Shown: positions 35,118-46,297, counted from the first letter of the stretch. The stretch is DNA of 64,000 nt from Hippopus hippopus (GCA_946811185.2 OX328105.1:44020845-44084844), one strand, 5' to 3'. Program-made: numbers and translations. The notes: a model not told the origin generated them from the sequence alone.

Positions 35118-38100
35118 TAGGGTTCGACATTAAGACACATCCGAACATTTTCTAGCAAAATACCGGCTTGGGCTAGTGGAGACTGCGTCCAGCTAGCCCG
35201 AATTGTTCAGTGCAAAAATCGAGATGAAAATCGACCTAACATGCCGTTCGTCGAAATAGATTGCTTACATAACTTGTGATTTTGTTCACGAGGTACACTT
35301 TATTGACAATTTCTACAGGAAGACGATCGCGCATGCGTGGTAGTCAATATTTTCACTGGAAAAACCAAATCGAACCGAAAATAGATTCAGTAGACCGGAG
35401 TCCAAGGACTATTTTGTCGTCAAGGATATAAGTCATAATTTTTATTGTGGTTGTTATCATTTTGTCAGAGTATTTGATTTTTAAGCAAGAATTTCTTAGG
35501 CCTAAATTAAAAAATTGTTTGTTTGTCCTTTACTTACCCAGTATTTCAGTCTTGGGTAGGTAGGTAGGGAAATTATTATATTTTGCGTTCTGTAGAAAGC
35601 AGACAAATAACATAAAGATTTTTAAAGATTTTAGCCTCAGTACTTGCTGACTTGCTGCTTGCATAGCGTTTTATTTTGCATGTACTGTATCTGTTTTTCA
35701 TTGAATGAGTATTTTAAATCATTTTTAACCTTGCTTTCCATGTCCCTGTTTATACATATTAAGCTAAAGGTTGTAGTTTAGCACTTTCGTGATGAGCACT
35801 AGTATTACTAACCAAATATCTGTAGCATGTGTATGTCTGACCTAACCACACCTCAGTAGAATAGATGTGTACCTTTATCCTTTACCAACAGCTTGTAGAT
35901 GTACCCCAAGATCATAAATATTGGAACAAATGCAATCATGAGCAAATAGTCTAGACCTAGACATGAAGTTTAATACAGCAATGACGTGTGAACCTTACAA
36001 ATGCTTGGTGCGGATGTTAAAATATTTGATCTTATTGTAGCATATGTTGAGTATGTTCCAAATTTTAATCATTGTGGTACTTCTTAAATTTGGCTTATAT
36101 TTGGCTTCTGGGAATGTAATTTTTGTGTCATCTTTTGTTCATGATGTTTCCATAATACTTTGTGCTGCACCTTTGACAAAATGTTAAATACTGACAAGAA
36201 AACATTTATCTTTATTATTACCTAAAAATAATCATGGAAAAAAAAAACATTCTCAGAGGCCAATTTAAGCATAGTAGCTGTTTTGCCTTTCTTGTAATTT
36301 CTGTTCTATTGTGAACTCACTTTTCAGTCTATTTGGTGGTGGGGAGGGATCAAATGATCATTTTTCTATCAGTTTGACCTGTCAGATATTCTTTGCTCTA
36401 AAGAAAGGGCCTTAAATCACCAAAACATTTGGTAAGAAAAGAAGAATGAATTCACAGATATTTAAATGAATTAAATCTCTAAGGATTGTCAGCAACAAGA
36501 ACATTTTAATAGATTTTCTTTTTGATACAACCAACAAAAAAAGAATCAGTTCTGCCATAAAACTTTGGATAAAATCTAAAATGTACCAATAAACTGACTA
36601 GAACTTGGGAAGTCTTGTGTGCATACACAGTGAAGAAACTGCTGTGGCGATTTTATACATATACAGAGACGCAACTCTTTTAACCAGTTACAGCAGCAGA
36701 AGTCAACTTCTCAAAGTTGTCCCACGCATGTTGAGGAAGATCGTCCTCTTTCAGTGTGTTAGTAGCATGATCGAACCATGTACTTGACTTGTCTATTCTC
36801 CGTAGCGTATTTCTGGCCACAGGGTATTTGTTTTCCCCCTAAAGTTTATTGACGTTGACAGAAAATGTGAGGCCTGTACAATAATCCACTTTCTCAGCAG
36901 CCATTGTGGAGAAAACGATTTCTAATTCGGCATACCTCGGTTGATCTGGATGTAGGTACGGATTTGGCCGAGTTGTGATGAGTGAACCCTATTATAGACG
37001 GAATTTGTGTTAATGGAAATTGCAATCTTTCTGTCTGAAAATTCTCCCAGCACAGTCTACCATCTGTCTTGAGCGTATGAACACTTGATTATGCGTATTA
37101 ATGTGACAACAAAGCTTCGAGCAGATCAAGAGGAACGTCCATGTCTGGCATCGAACTACCGAGCTTGTTTGATAAAACCAGATTCCAGGCAAACTACCGG
37201 ATGTTTCGGCCGCAAACGATAAAAATATTTTTTCCTCACTAGAATGCAATATAATTTTTTGACGGGGGGGGGGGGGTAAATTGTGGGTCGGGCAGTCGAG
37301 GACAAACAAACGATATTTTATTTTCAGCCTTATGTCTAGCTCTTTTCCTTGGAATACCGTAGTTTCATTGTGACGACAACCGAAAATGAGTCGCCCAGAC
37401 GTTTACATAGACAACGGAGGAGACGAGCAGGGAATATGCCAAGCTTGCATAGCTTCAAAATAACATCTGATCGGGGAGAAGCAGAGTCATTATTTAAAGC
37501 TAAAAACAAATAAATGGATCGAAACAAAAATTGATCTAGATGAATAAAATTAGATCTAGATCACAGAAAAAAATATCATTTTAGACCTTGAGTGGAACGC
37601 TGAATTCGCGCCGTTGGTTTCTGTTTGATCCAGAGGAAAATGTCATGTTTTCTCTGACAGTTTAATAAACTGAAGATCTGTTGAAGGATCTGATAACATT
37701 ATATCACAATGGTATTGTCCTTTTAAACTCCAATTCTGTTGTTTGAGCCTAATTTAGACTAATATTTGTGTCTGTTACTGCTTTCAAAATGGGTAAGTCT
37801 AATTTCTTTTTCCTCTGGAAAAGAAATCGTAATTCAAATAATTAACAGAGAAACATTCATTGATCATTACTTAACATGACATTGTCCTTCTTTTTACAAT
37901 TTTGGTATATTAGCAAGAGAAATAACATAGATTCAGATCTATTTTATACGTTTCTTCATTTTGCCAAAACAGTCTAGTACAAATCTGAAGTGGTCTAGTA
38001 AAAAATTCAAATTACTGGTCCACTGGTCTAGTTGAAAAAAATGTTAATGTCGAACCCTGGCAACATCTGGTGGACTCTGGTCACCTAACCCTATTTTCAG

Positions 38101-38386
38101 TTCAATATGTTTTTTCCAGTAAAGACATGGACTACAGCCCAAGCACAACAGATTTTCTGTTAATAATTTAGAAGTTGTCAATGAATTATTACTGGCTGAA
38201 CAAATTCACAAGTTAGATAAGCGATCTTTTTTTGGTGAAAGGCATGTTATGTTTTTCATCAGTTACGCAAAGCATGAAATTGATACTTAAACTCATTGTC
38301 TTGATTTTTGCACTTCATCATTCGGGCTAGCTGGATGCCGATCGTTTGCTAGACATGTTGGTGGGACATGCCTTAATGTCCAACCC
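35118..38386. mobile_element. 3.3-kb inverted-repeat DNA element
   Basis: The left end AGGGTTCGACATTAAGAC is followed at about 35190 by CAGCTAGCCCGAAT. The right end, on the reverse strand, is AGGGTTGGACATTAAGGC followed by CAGCTAGCCCGAATGA. Termini and subtermini thus match over about 100 bp with gaps. Inside are a broken coding remnant (36685-36904, minus) and a second right end of related type at about 38010-38059 (TTAATGTCGAACCCT). The 15-kb duplication starts within it at 37694, so the last 0.7 kb recurs at 52816-53507. Confidence 0.6.
36685..36904 (-). pseudogene. Unidentified coding remnant, minus strand
   Basis: From an ATG at 36904 in the good context ACAATGG the frame reads MAAEKVDYCTGLTFSVNVNKL. 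It then has a TAG (36841-36839) and continues with GENKYPVARNTLRRIDKSS, TWFDHATNTLKEDDLPQHAW and DNFEKLTSAAVTG. The exon would end at a possible donor, G|GTTAAA. Composition looks protein-like on both sides of the stop, so this is probably a first exon killed by one substitution. Its place inside the 35118-38386 element suggests the element's own gene, but I recognise no transposase domain. It could also be a captured host exon. Confidence 0.45.
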
Positions 38387-39142
38387 TGGTGTTTTCAAAA
38401 GCCCTCTGTCGCAAGATTCTTAAAACTTAGGATTGTTTAGTAAACGGTTAAGGATTAGATGTGCAAAAAAAAAAACAGAAAAAGGAAGTATGTGTTAACC
38501 CTTGGAGTGCCAAATAAATCAACAGACGTCTCTGTTAAGAAATAAAACCCAAATAATTATAATGTCATAGTGGTTTTTGTCTGTTTTGTGTAGCGAAGCA
38601 GACAGTGTAGATCAAAGATCAGACTGCATGTTCTGTGCTGTTGTACAGTATTCGGCAATTACATGTATTAGCATAGCATCAGGTCTGAGTGAAACGTCAC
38701 AAGAAAAATGATATGAATCCAGAGTTCATTCTAGAAATCAAATCTATGGGGCCAGCTGGCCCCCTCATCAGAAAAAGTATGGGCCATTCCAGAAATTTAT
38801 GGGGCAAAGAGAAAACTACCTTAAGCAATGGATTTTTACTTTATCCTTGCAACCAATAGTTAATAGTTGTTCCATTATTGCCAAATGACCTTTTCCCTCT
38901 GAATGCCTCATGCATGTGCATGAGAGAAATTGTGTAAGCTTCAGTCAGCATATCTGGCTTTTGTACTTTGAGCACAACACTGTATATTTTGTGTTTAGTT
39001 AGAACGATTTGAATTAATGACGACAACAAAATAATCTCCAGTATACTGGCTGAATAATAGATAAATTTCTTCTGCTCCCAGCAACATCTTGCTTAAAACT
39101 AGAAGAATTTGGTTGTCAGTGTTATCTTGACATTATTATGCC
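38387..39142. other. No gene; part of duplicated segment A
   Basis: No exon was recognised. A palindrome ATGGGGCCAGCTGGCCCCCT lies near 38747-38766, in what looks like a transposon fragment (it recurs in copy 2 near 53867). A TTAACCCTTGGAGTG MITE-like end lies at 38495. Confidence 0.4.
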
Positions 39143-40751
39143 CCCCTTCAACGAAGTAAGGGTATATTGCTTTGCTAATGTCGGTCGGTAGGTCAGTCGG
39201 TCCTTCCATCGGTCAGTCGGTCAGTAGACCTTACCTTGTCCAGATGATAACTAGACACAGAATTGACCTAGGTTCATCAAATTTGGCACAGACATGTGTC
39301 TTGGAGTGTAGATGATCCCTATTGATTTTGAGGTCAATTGGTCAAAGGTCAAGGTCACAGTGACCGTCAACATGTTGATATATAGACCAAACCTTGTCCA
39401 GATGATAACTAGACACAGAATTGACCTAGGTTCGTGAAATTTGGCACAGACATGCGTCTCGGAGTGTAAATGATCCCTATTGATTTTGAGGTCAATCGGT
39501 CAAAGGTCAAGGTCACAGTGACCGTCAACATGTTGATGTATAGACCAAACTTTGTCCGGATGATAACTAGACACAGAATTGACCTAGGTTTGTCAAATTT
39601 GGCACAGATATGCGTCTTGGAGTGTAGATGATCCCTATTGATTTTGAGGTCAATCGATCAAAGGTCAAGGTCACAGTGACCGTCAACATGTTGATATATA
39701 GACCAGAAATTGTCCGGATGATAACTAGACACAGAATTGACCTAGGTTCATGAAATTTGGCACAGACATGCGTCTTGGAGTGTAGATGATCCATATTGAT
39801 TTTGAGGTCAATCGGTCAAAGGTCAAGGTCACAGTGACCGTCAACATGTTGATATATAGACCAAACCTTGTCCGGATGATAACTAGACACAGAATTGACC
39901 TAGGTTCATGAAATTTGGCACAGACATTCGCCTTGGAGTGTAGATGATTTCTATTGATTTTGAGGTCAATCAGTCAAAGGTCAAGGTCACAGTGACCGTC
40001 AACATGTTGATATATAGACCAAACCTTGTCCGGATGATAACTAGACACAGAATTGACCTAGGTTTGTCAAATTTGGCACAGACATTCGTCTTGGAGTGCA
40101 GATGATCCTATCGATTCTGAGATTAATCCATCAAAATTCAAGGTCTCAGTGGCCTTCAACTTAATGATATATAGACCAAACCTTATCCAGATGATAACTA
40201 GACACAGAATTGACATAGGTTCTTCAAATTCTGTACAGATATTCATCTCGGAGTGTAAATGATCCCTATCAATTTTGAGATTAATCCATCACAGGTCAAG
40301 GTCACAGTGACCACCAGATGATTCAGGGCCCGCGCTGCCGTTCGCCACTTGAGCCATTTGCTAAGAAAAAATTAAAGTGTCTCAAAAATCATCATATATG
40401 GCTCAACTTGTGGCACCAACATTTTATTTGCGTATTATCGGGGATGTAGTAAGCATCGAAGTCGACTGGGAAAAAGCGGAAGTCAAACGTGCGTGCCGAA
40501 AAGAAAATTGATAACCCAGTCTGTGTATTGGCGACTGTTTACAATCTTGTATGTATACACACGGCGGTATGTATAATAATGCGAACTGTTGACAGATTAT
40601 CACGTTTAACAATTGAAGTGGGCTATAAATCAAAAAGATGACATCGATATTTCCCAATCACTTCTTTTAAAATCAGTTTATGAACTGTGCCACTTCCTGT
40701 ATCAATGTGGCAGTAGGGGGGCATGACTGTATTACGAAGAGACATCTTGTT
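39143..40751 (+). mobile_element. Helentron-like array element H2, 158-bp units, copy A1
   Basis: The 5' end ATGCCCCCCTTCAACGAAGT is followed by GGTCGGTAGGTCAGTCGG. About seven tandem units of 158 bp follow (landmark GATGATAACTAGACACAG at 39243, 39401, 39559 and 39717, with later units diverged). The 3' part has TAGGGGGGCATGAC, complementary to the 5' terminus, and ends ACATCTTGTT near 40750. A fragment with an AGGGCCCGCGCTGCCG end (40327), as in the element at 5080-6830, interrupts the region between array and 3' end. No ORF of note. Confidence 0.7.
39353..40312. promoter_or_regulatory. Repeated consensus ERE-like palindromes
   Basis: GGTCACAGTGACC occurs exactly at 39353, 39511, 39669, 39827, 39985 and 40300. 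Each is preceded by TCAAGGTCA, an extended half-site of ERR/FTZ-F1 type, overlapping the palindrome. The unit near 40140 is degraded (GGTCTCAGTGGCC). The core is identical to the classical estrogen response element GGTCAnnnTGACC. Binding or function is not shown by sequence alone. Confidence 0.6.
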
Positions 40752-40799
40752 TTTTTGGTCATTTGGACCCCAAAATTAAAAAAATATCGGCTGAAACGT

Positions 40800-41947
40800 C
40801 AGCTGTATGATGGAAGAGGCCACATCTTTTGTCCAATACTCCTGAAAGTTGGTCAGAATGTTTGTCTTGATGATATCTCGGACGAGTTCGAAAATGGGTC
40901 ATGTCAGGTCAAAAACTAGGTCACATCTTAGAAAAACCTTGTGTAAGCTCTAGAGGCCACATTTTCAGTCTGATACTCATGAAACTTGGTCAGAATGTCT
41001 GCCTTGATGATATCTCGGACGAGTTCAATAATGGGTCATGTCGGGTCAAAAACTAGGCCACTAGGTCAAATCTTAGAAAAACCTTGTGTACGCCCTAGAG
41101 GCCACATTTTCTGTCCAATACTCCTGAAAGTTGGGTTGGTCAGAATGTTTGTCTTGATGATAACTCGGACGTGTTCGGAAATGGGTCATGTCCGGTCAAA
41201 AACTAGGTCACTAGGTCAAATCTTAGAAAAACTTTGTGTGCACTATAGAGGCCATATTTTCAGTCCAATACTCTTGAAAGTTGGTCAGAATGTTTGTCCT
41301 GATGATATCTTGGACGACTTTGAAAATGGGCCATGTCGGGTCAAAAACTAGGTCACCATGTCAAATCTTAGAAAAACCTTGTGTACACTGTAGAGGCCAC
41401 ATCAAATGTTTTTCAGTCCAATACTCTTGAAAGTTGGTCAGAATGTTTGTCCTGATGATATGTCAGACGAGTTCGAAAATGGGCCATGTCGGGTCAAAAA
41501 CTCGGTCACCATGTCAAATCTTAGAAAAACCTTGTGTACGCTCTAGAGGCCACATTTTGAGTCCAAAACTCTTGAAAGTTGGTCAGAATATTTGTCTTGA
41601 TTTTATCTTGGATGAGTTTAAAAATGGGTCATGTCGGGTCAAAATCTAGGTCACTAGGTCTGATCTTAGAAAAACCTCGTGTATGCTCTAGAGGCCACAT
41701 TTTCAATCCTATACTTATGAAACTTGGTCAGAATGTTTGTGTTGATTTCTTGGACCAGTTTCCAAGTGGATCATTTCAGGTCAATAACTAGGTCACTGAG
41801 TGAGATCTTCAAAAAACCTTTTTCAGTCAAATACTCATGAAAATCTTGGTAGAATGTTTGTAATAATATCTTAAAAGAGATTGAAAATTGGTCATGTTTG
41901 GTCAAAAGACTCAGGTGAGTGACTTCAGGGCCATCATGGCCCTCTTG
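40800..41947 (+). mobile_element. Array element H1, 145-bp units, copy A1 (5' truncated)
   Basis: About seven units of 145 bp (landmark GGTCAGAATGTTTGTC) are followed by the 3' end ACTCAGGTGAGTGA, GGGCCATCATGGCCC and CTCTTG. The usual 5' end AGCTCACCTGAGCACGAAGT is missing; the array begins directly behind H2. Most units contain AGGTCACTAGGTCA, two AGGTCA half-sites two bases apart. Because 145 is not a multiple of 3, apparent 71-codon ORFs shift frame from unit to unit; they are not genes. Confidence 0.7.
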
Positions 41948-42864
41948 TTAACCCATTACCGTTCAATAACGCCTTTTGACGCCCCTATCTCATTTGAACA
42001 AGACCGCCTTTTGACGCCCCTACCTTATCTGAACAATCACGCTTTTCGACGCCCCTATCGTATCTGATCGATAACGCTTTTTGACGCCTCCGACGTTCAA
42101 TAGCAAAATACTCGGTTGTTTTAAAGGCCAGAATTTCATTGAATGCATGAACAATAAGTATAATTTATTATCTTTTAAAGGAATTGAAAAAAAGATACAC
42201 TTTGTTCTTGAAAAAAAATAGTAATTTACGAAAGAAGTGAGCAGGGGTTAAAATTGTAAACGCACGCTTACCGTGGACGCTTGGCTAAGATTTTCATCTG
42301 AATCCACGAGATTTTTTTCAAAAATCAGCATTGCTTTCAAATAAAATCCTTCTTTTGTTTTTCACAAGTAATATTCCTCATTAACTGTTGGTAATTTAAT
42401 CCATTTGCGACTCGATATGCTAGCAGAATGCAGTCAAATAAAATTGTGTCACCAGCCATTACGGCAGCAAAAACACGAATCAAAGTACTTAGACTACTAC
42501 ATAACCGAAGTCTTTTAGCCAACTGAGAGAAATTAATCGACCGTGATCAGACTGCGTATTACGCTTAGAACATGTCTTGCTCTCACGACCTTTTTTAAAT
42601 CGGAACTAATTTTACCCTTTCCCAAACAATCACTTGTTTTTGCGACGAAAATGAAAACATCGTGAGAAAGAGCTAACTAAACTGCTTGTTACAAGCAATT
42701 TCTCGTTTTTCCATATATTCTACCCCTTGAGATACCTATTTTTCAATTAACGGTCACTGTAAAATATCATCAATAAGGTCTTTCAATTTGGATCAGTCTA
42801 AAATTTTGTAGCAATTGGTTTGTAAGCAATTCAAGGCCAAGGAAGCAGAAAGCAAGCGAACTTT

Positions 42865-43135
42865 GCCGTGATTGTATTGTTGGACGCTTCGTAATTTTCT
42901 TGTTTTTGATACAAAAATAAAGGGCTTCTGCATGAACGCAGTCAAATCAGTATGTCGTTGTTTCGATAAGTTTTTATGGCCGTATTGTTTGCGGATTTTC
43001 AGAAGCTTGCATTCCCCTTTTTTCCCAAATGTAAATCCAGGCTCCCTGGTGTGATTACGTAATTACAGATTACAATTAAAGTCATATCGGCCAACAAACG
43101 GTGCTGCAAAGAACACGTGCCATAGCGCATGGTAA
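42865..43135 (+). repeat. Internal direct repeat of U, unit 1
   Basis: Words GATACAAAAATAAAGGGCTT, CAGTATGTCGTTGTTTCGAT, CAGGCTCCCTGGTGTGATTA and AACACGTGCCATAGCGCA recur in order at 44275-44500 with substitutions and small indels. A third partial copy of its start (GCCGTGATTGCATCGTTGG) lies at about 43220. These units lie upstream of the transposase exon. Confidence 0.65.
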
Positions 43136-44258
43136 TATACGATGCACACCCTTCATACAAAGAAAAAGATGTTGGGAAAAAAAGGTCTGACGAAGCCTAA
43201 GAAAGAGAAAGAAACCGATCTTCGCCGTGATTGCATCGTTGGCCGCTGAGTAAAAGTAAAAATTTACGTCCTTTTCCGTCAGTGTTTTCTACCCTCCCTT
43301 ATCTAATTAAATTCCATCAACTGGGCAACATTTGTTGTCCGCTTGTGTTTTCAATTTGGTCTGTCTTATTCACGGAAAGTCATAAAAGATGATCTACGGT
43401 CCCTATGTAGAAAGACTATATTAAGTTCGGAATATAAAAAATATATTAAAAAAGTGACTTTGATAAGCTATTTACAGGCAAACGCTCGTCCACTTTGTGT
43501 TTTTTGTATTTAGATTTAATACCAGTCAATGCCGCGGCCCTCGCGACATTAAGAAAGTCGAGAAAAGCAAAGAGAGAAACAAGGGAGCAGATCTACCTAT
43601 GATTTTTCTACATTTCCCACAATGTTTCCAACCCTATTTGGATACAATTTCGTCGTCATTATAGAATCTTTTAGTTTTCTGAAACTTCTTTGAATTCGGC
43701 CAACACGAAATATTAGTCGTATTACAAGAAGTTATGAGAAGGAAAATTAACGTATAGAAACTCTCCGTAAACCATGGCACCAAGCAATCTATTACATAGT
43801 TATGTATCCGTAACAACCACTTTTTTTGATAACCCAGCTATATATGAGGTAAACTGGTCCTTGGATATACTGAAAATTGACCGATAGAGAACGTTTTGGC
43901 TCTGATCAGCCCCTGCATGCCCCACAGGCTGACCTGGGTCGATAAATTTCACAGATGCGTTAAGCCCCCTTTTCAAAGAGCATGACTCATATACATGTAT
44001 AATGAGTGAATTATTTCTTCGCAAATAATATTTTCAAAATCAATATTAGCGATAAGAAAAGAAACATTGTGTAGGACGGAGAAGATGCCTATAATTAACA
44101 TTTTATTTTCTTCTTACATTCTTTAACCTTTCTTTTTCAGGGCATTAAAATTGCACTTAATAGGGTTTGGTTAGATTTAAGAATGGTTTTATAATATCGT
44201 AAACATTTTCGAAACATAAAGCAGACATTCAATTGTTCGTTCTTGGAAATTAAAGTTC

Positions 44259-44500
44259 AGTTATTTCTTCTTTCTGATACAAAAGTAAAGGGATTATGCA
44301 TGAACGTAGTACAATCAGTATGTCGTTGTTTTGATAAGATTTTATTGCCCTGTATGTTTGATGATTATCAGAAGCGTTCGATCCCTTTGTTTTCGAAATT
44401 CAAATGACCAGGCTCCCTGGTGTGATTACGTAATTATAGATATGATATATAGGCATATCGGCCGACAGTTTGGTGTTGCAAAAAACACGTGCCATAACGC
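44259..44500 (+). repeat. Internal direct repeat of U, unit 2
   Basis: This is the second unit of the repeat at 42865-43135. It ends about 185 bp before the ATG of the piggyBac-like exon, so it may belong to the original promoter region; that is inference from position. Confidence 0.6.
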
Positions 44501-44684
44501 ACGCGATTGGTCAGTTTATAGTCCAATTAAAATGAAATTGTTTAATTGACAAAAATTAATTGACCAATCAAAGAAAATAGCAACTTAATCCTAATCCCGT
44601 AATTTAAGTTTTCTTTCAGTTCGTTTGAGAACACTCGCTGCGAAGCATCTACTTCTATCTAATTGCGACAGCTAAATTAAAAAA

Positions 44685-44843
44685 ATGTCTGACTCTGATT
44701 CTGATAACTCTGTGTTCGAGTTTGACTGCGACACAGACATATCAGAATTTTCGGGATTTTCTGCGTCTGACTCTGATTCTTCCGACTCCGAGGTCGAGGA
44801 TGCTCCCGATCTTCAATGGCAGGACGAGCTTACACCACCGATG
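44685..44843 (+). CDS. piggyBac transposase first exon (truncated gene)
   Basis: The ATG at 44685 follows AAAAAA. The first 53 residues are extremely rich in Asp, Ser and Glu (MSDSDSDNSVFEFDCDTDIS, later SDSDSSDSEVEDAPD) and end LQWQDELTPPM. An acidic Ser/Asp N-terminus followed by W-x(n)-L-x-P just before the FTxxTGP motif is characteristic of animal piggyBac transposases. At 44843 ATG|GTGTGT gives a plausible splice donor; reading on in frame gives unrelated sequence. The catalytic domain (three Asp) and Cys-rich tail are absent before the right TTAA. It is therefore a leftover exon, with position inside a TTAA-flanked element supporting the assignment. Confidence 0.75.
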
Positions 44844-45449
44844 GTGTGTTTTAATATTCTTATTTTGCATATTTACTCAATTTCACTTTGGGAAAAACTC
44901 AAAATAATGGCTGGACTACCAGAACATTGTAACTTTGATTATTCAAGGCGTAGTTACGATGTTTTGGAAGCCAACCAAAAATTATTTTTTTCTTTTGTAT
45001 TTGATGAAGCAAACCACGCATTTCAAAACAATAAAAATCATCACTTTTCATAAATGATGTTCTATTATGGGATTGAGTATAATTTCTTACAGGAAAACAC
45101 ATGGATCGAAAACATCGGACGCGATATCATGTAAACTCAAAATAGATTTGGGCGAATTAGACTTTCGAAAAAATCGCATTTTCTTGGACAAAATTTTGCA
45201 ACGCAAACGATAAGATCTGAACATGCCGAATCTTTATGTTGTCATTGACGATCGAGTTTAACTCTTCTAGAAATGTTTTCTACCCAAATGATAAAGAATA
45301 TTCATGCTGTTTTGTTACAACTTAAACACTCGCATAAACAATAAAGATAAATTTTAAATCAGAATAAATCTCCGTGAAAAAACTGAAGGGAAAACGACGA
45401 TTTACTTCGCTACGTCGAATACAACAAAAAAGAGGGGTTATTTTTGCCG

Positions 45450-45613
45450 AGTTTTGATACCCTGAGAAAGAAGCCTTTGGAAAACATTGTGGGAAAAGGA
45501 GAAAATCCTGGTAACCAGCATTTTCTCCTTTTCCCACAATGTTTTCTACTTTTAACAAAACAAATGCTTTCCATTTGGACAAGCCAAAATATTGACGTTT
45601 GGTAATGAGTTAA
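45450..45613. mobile_element. TTAA hairpin MITE (M4), near-perfect hairpin
   Basis: The hairpin at 45480-45546 has two 33-bp arms with a single mismatch and a one-base loop (CTGGT-A-ACCAG). The right end TTTGGTAATGAGTTAA has TTAA at 45610-45613. The left terminus is eroded. It is nested in U. Confidence 0.7.
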
Positions 45614-46067
45614 TTTTGCAGTGATCTAAAGTAATTGAAAACCATGGTAAGAAAAGGAGTATAGATCTACAGGCGGATTTCCTTTTCCACCATGTTTTCT
45701 AACACTCTTACTCGATTCTAAGCACTAATGGCTGTGTATTACTTGGGAAGATAATGATTTGAAAAAAAAATAACAAAAAGGACTACTTTTGCACATCAAA
45801 TTTAATCATTATCATTGATGGGTGAACAGAAAACTGTTGATAGATACAACAGTTTTCTCATCACATTTTCTGTTCAATCGCCAAGGGCTAAAATGATCCT
45901 AAGATATTACTTTAGGAAAACAATGCTGGAAAGAAGAAAGTCTGTTACAAGCAATGTCTTCTTTCCCCACAATGTTTTGAAATGTTATCTACTCTACAAT
46001 ATACTTGCATTAGACTGCAACCTCAGTCAATTTTGACCATTCTATAATTTTGACATCTTGTCAAGAG

Positions 46068-46297
46068 TTAACCCTTTACCACACAATCCCTGCTTTTGAC
46101 GACCTTGAGAAAGAAGCCTTTAGAAAACATTGTGGGAAAAGGAGAAAATGCTGGTAACCAGCATTTTCTCCTTTTCTGACAATGTTTTCTACCCTTCACA
46201 AAACAAATGTCAAATTTTCAGTCACTTTTATTTTGTCGTCTGCAAATGCTTTGAATTTGGTCCAGTCCAAATTTTTTTTTGTTTGGTAATGAGTTAA
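46068..46297. mobile_element. TTAA hairpin MITE (M5), complete reference copy
   Basis: A 230-bp unit is bounded by TTAA (46068-46071 and 46294-46297). Ends are TTAACCCTTTACCACACAA and, on the reverse strand, TTAACTCATTACCAAACAA, close to the ends of U itself. The hairpin at 46123-46189 matches at 31 of 33 arm positions. This is the clearest full copy of the family and a good query for the rest. Confidence 0.85.

Noticed and set aside
35066..38059. A second complete element between GGTTCGACATTGACATTT (35067) and TTAATGTCGAACCCT (38059)
   Set aside because: Its ends interleave with those of the 35118-38386 element instead of nesting, so the pairing cannot be right as drawn.
39243..40320. CRISPR-like array
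   Set aside because: Units are 158 bp, contiguous and similar throughout, without short repeats separated by unique spacers; the context is animal DNA.
40986..41791. Repeated 70-121 codon ORFs (MVRMFVLMIS... / VGQNVCLDDISDEFENG) here and at 47.9-49.5, 56.1-56.9, 58.0-59.6 and 63.3-63.9 kb
   Set aside because: They are one 145-bp tandem repeat read in different frames; since 145 leaves remainder 1 on division by 3, the same DNA gives the N-terminal and the C-terminal segment. No start context or domain supports a protein.
45480..45546. Rho-independent terminator or a microRNA gene
   Set aside because: It is one of many copies of a transposon hairpin; without small-RNA data a microRNA claim is not supported.
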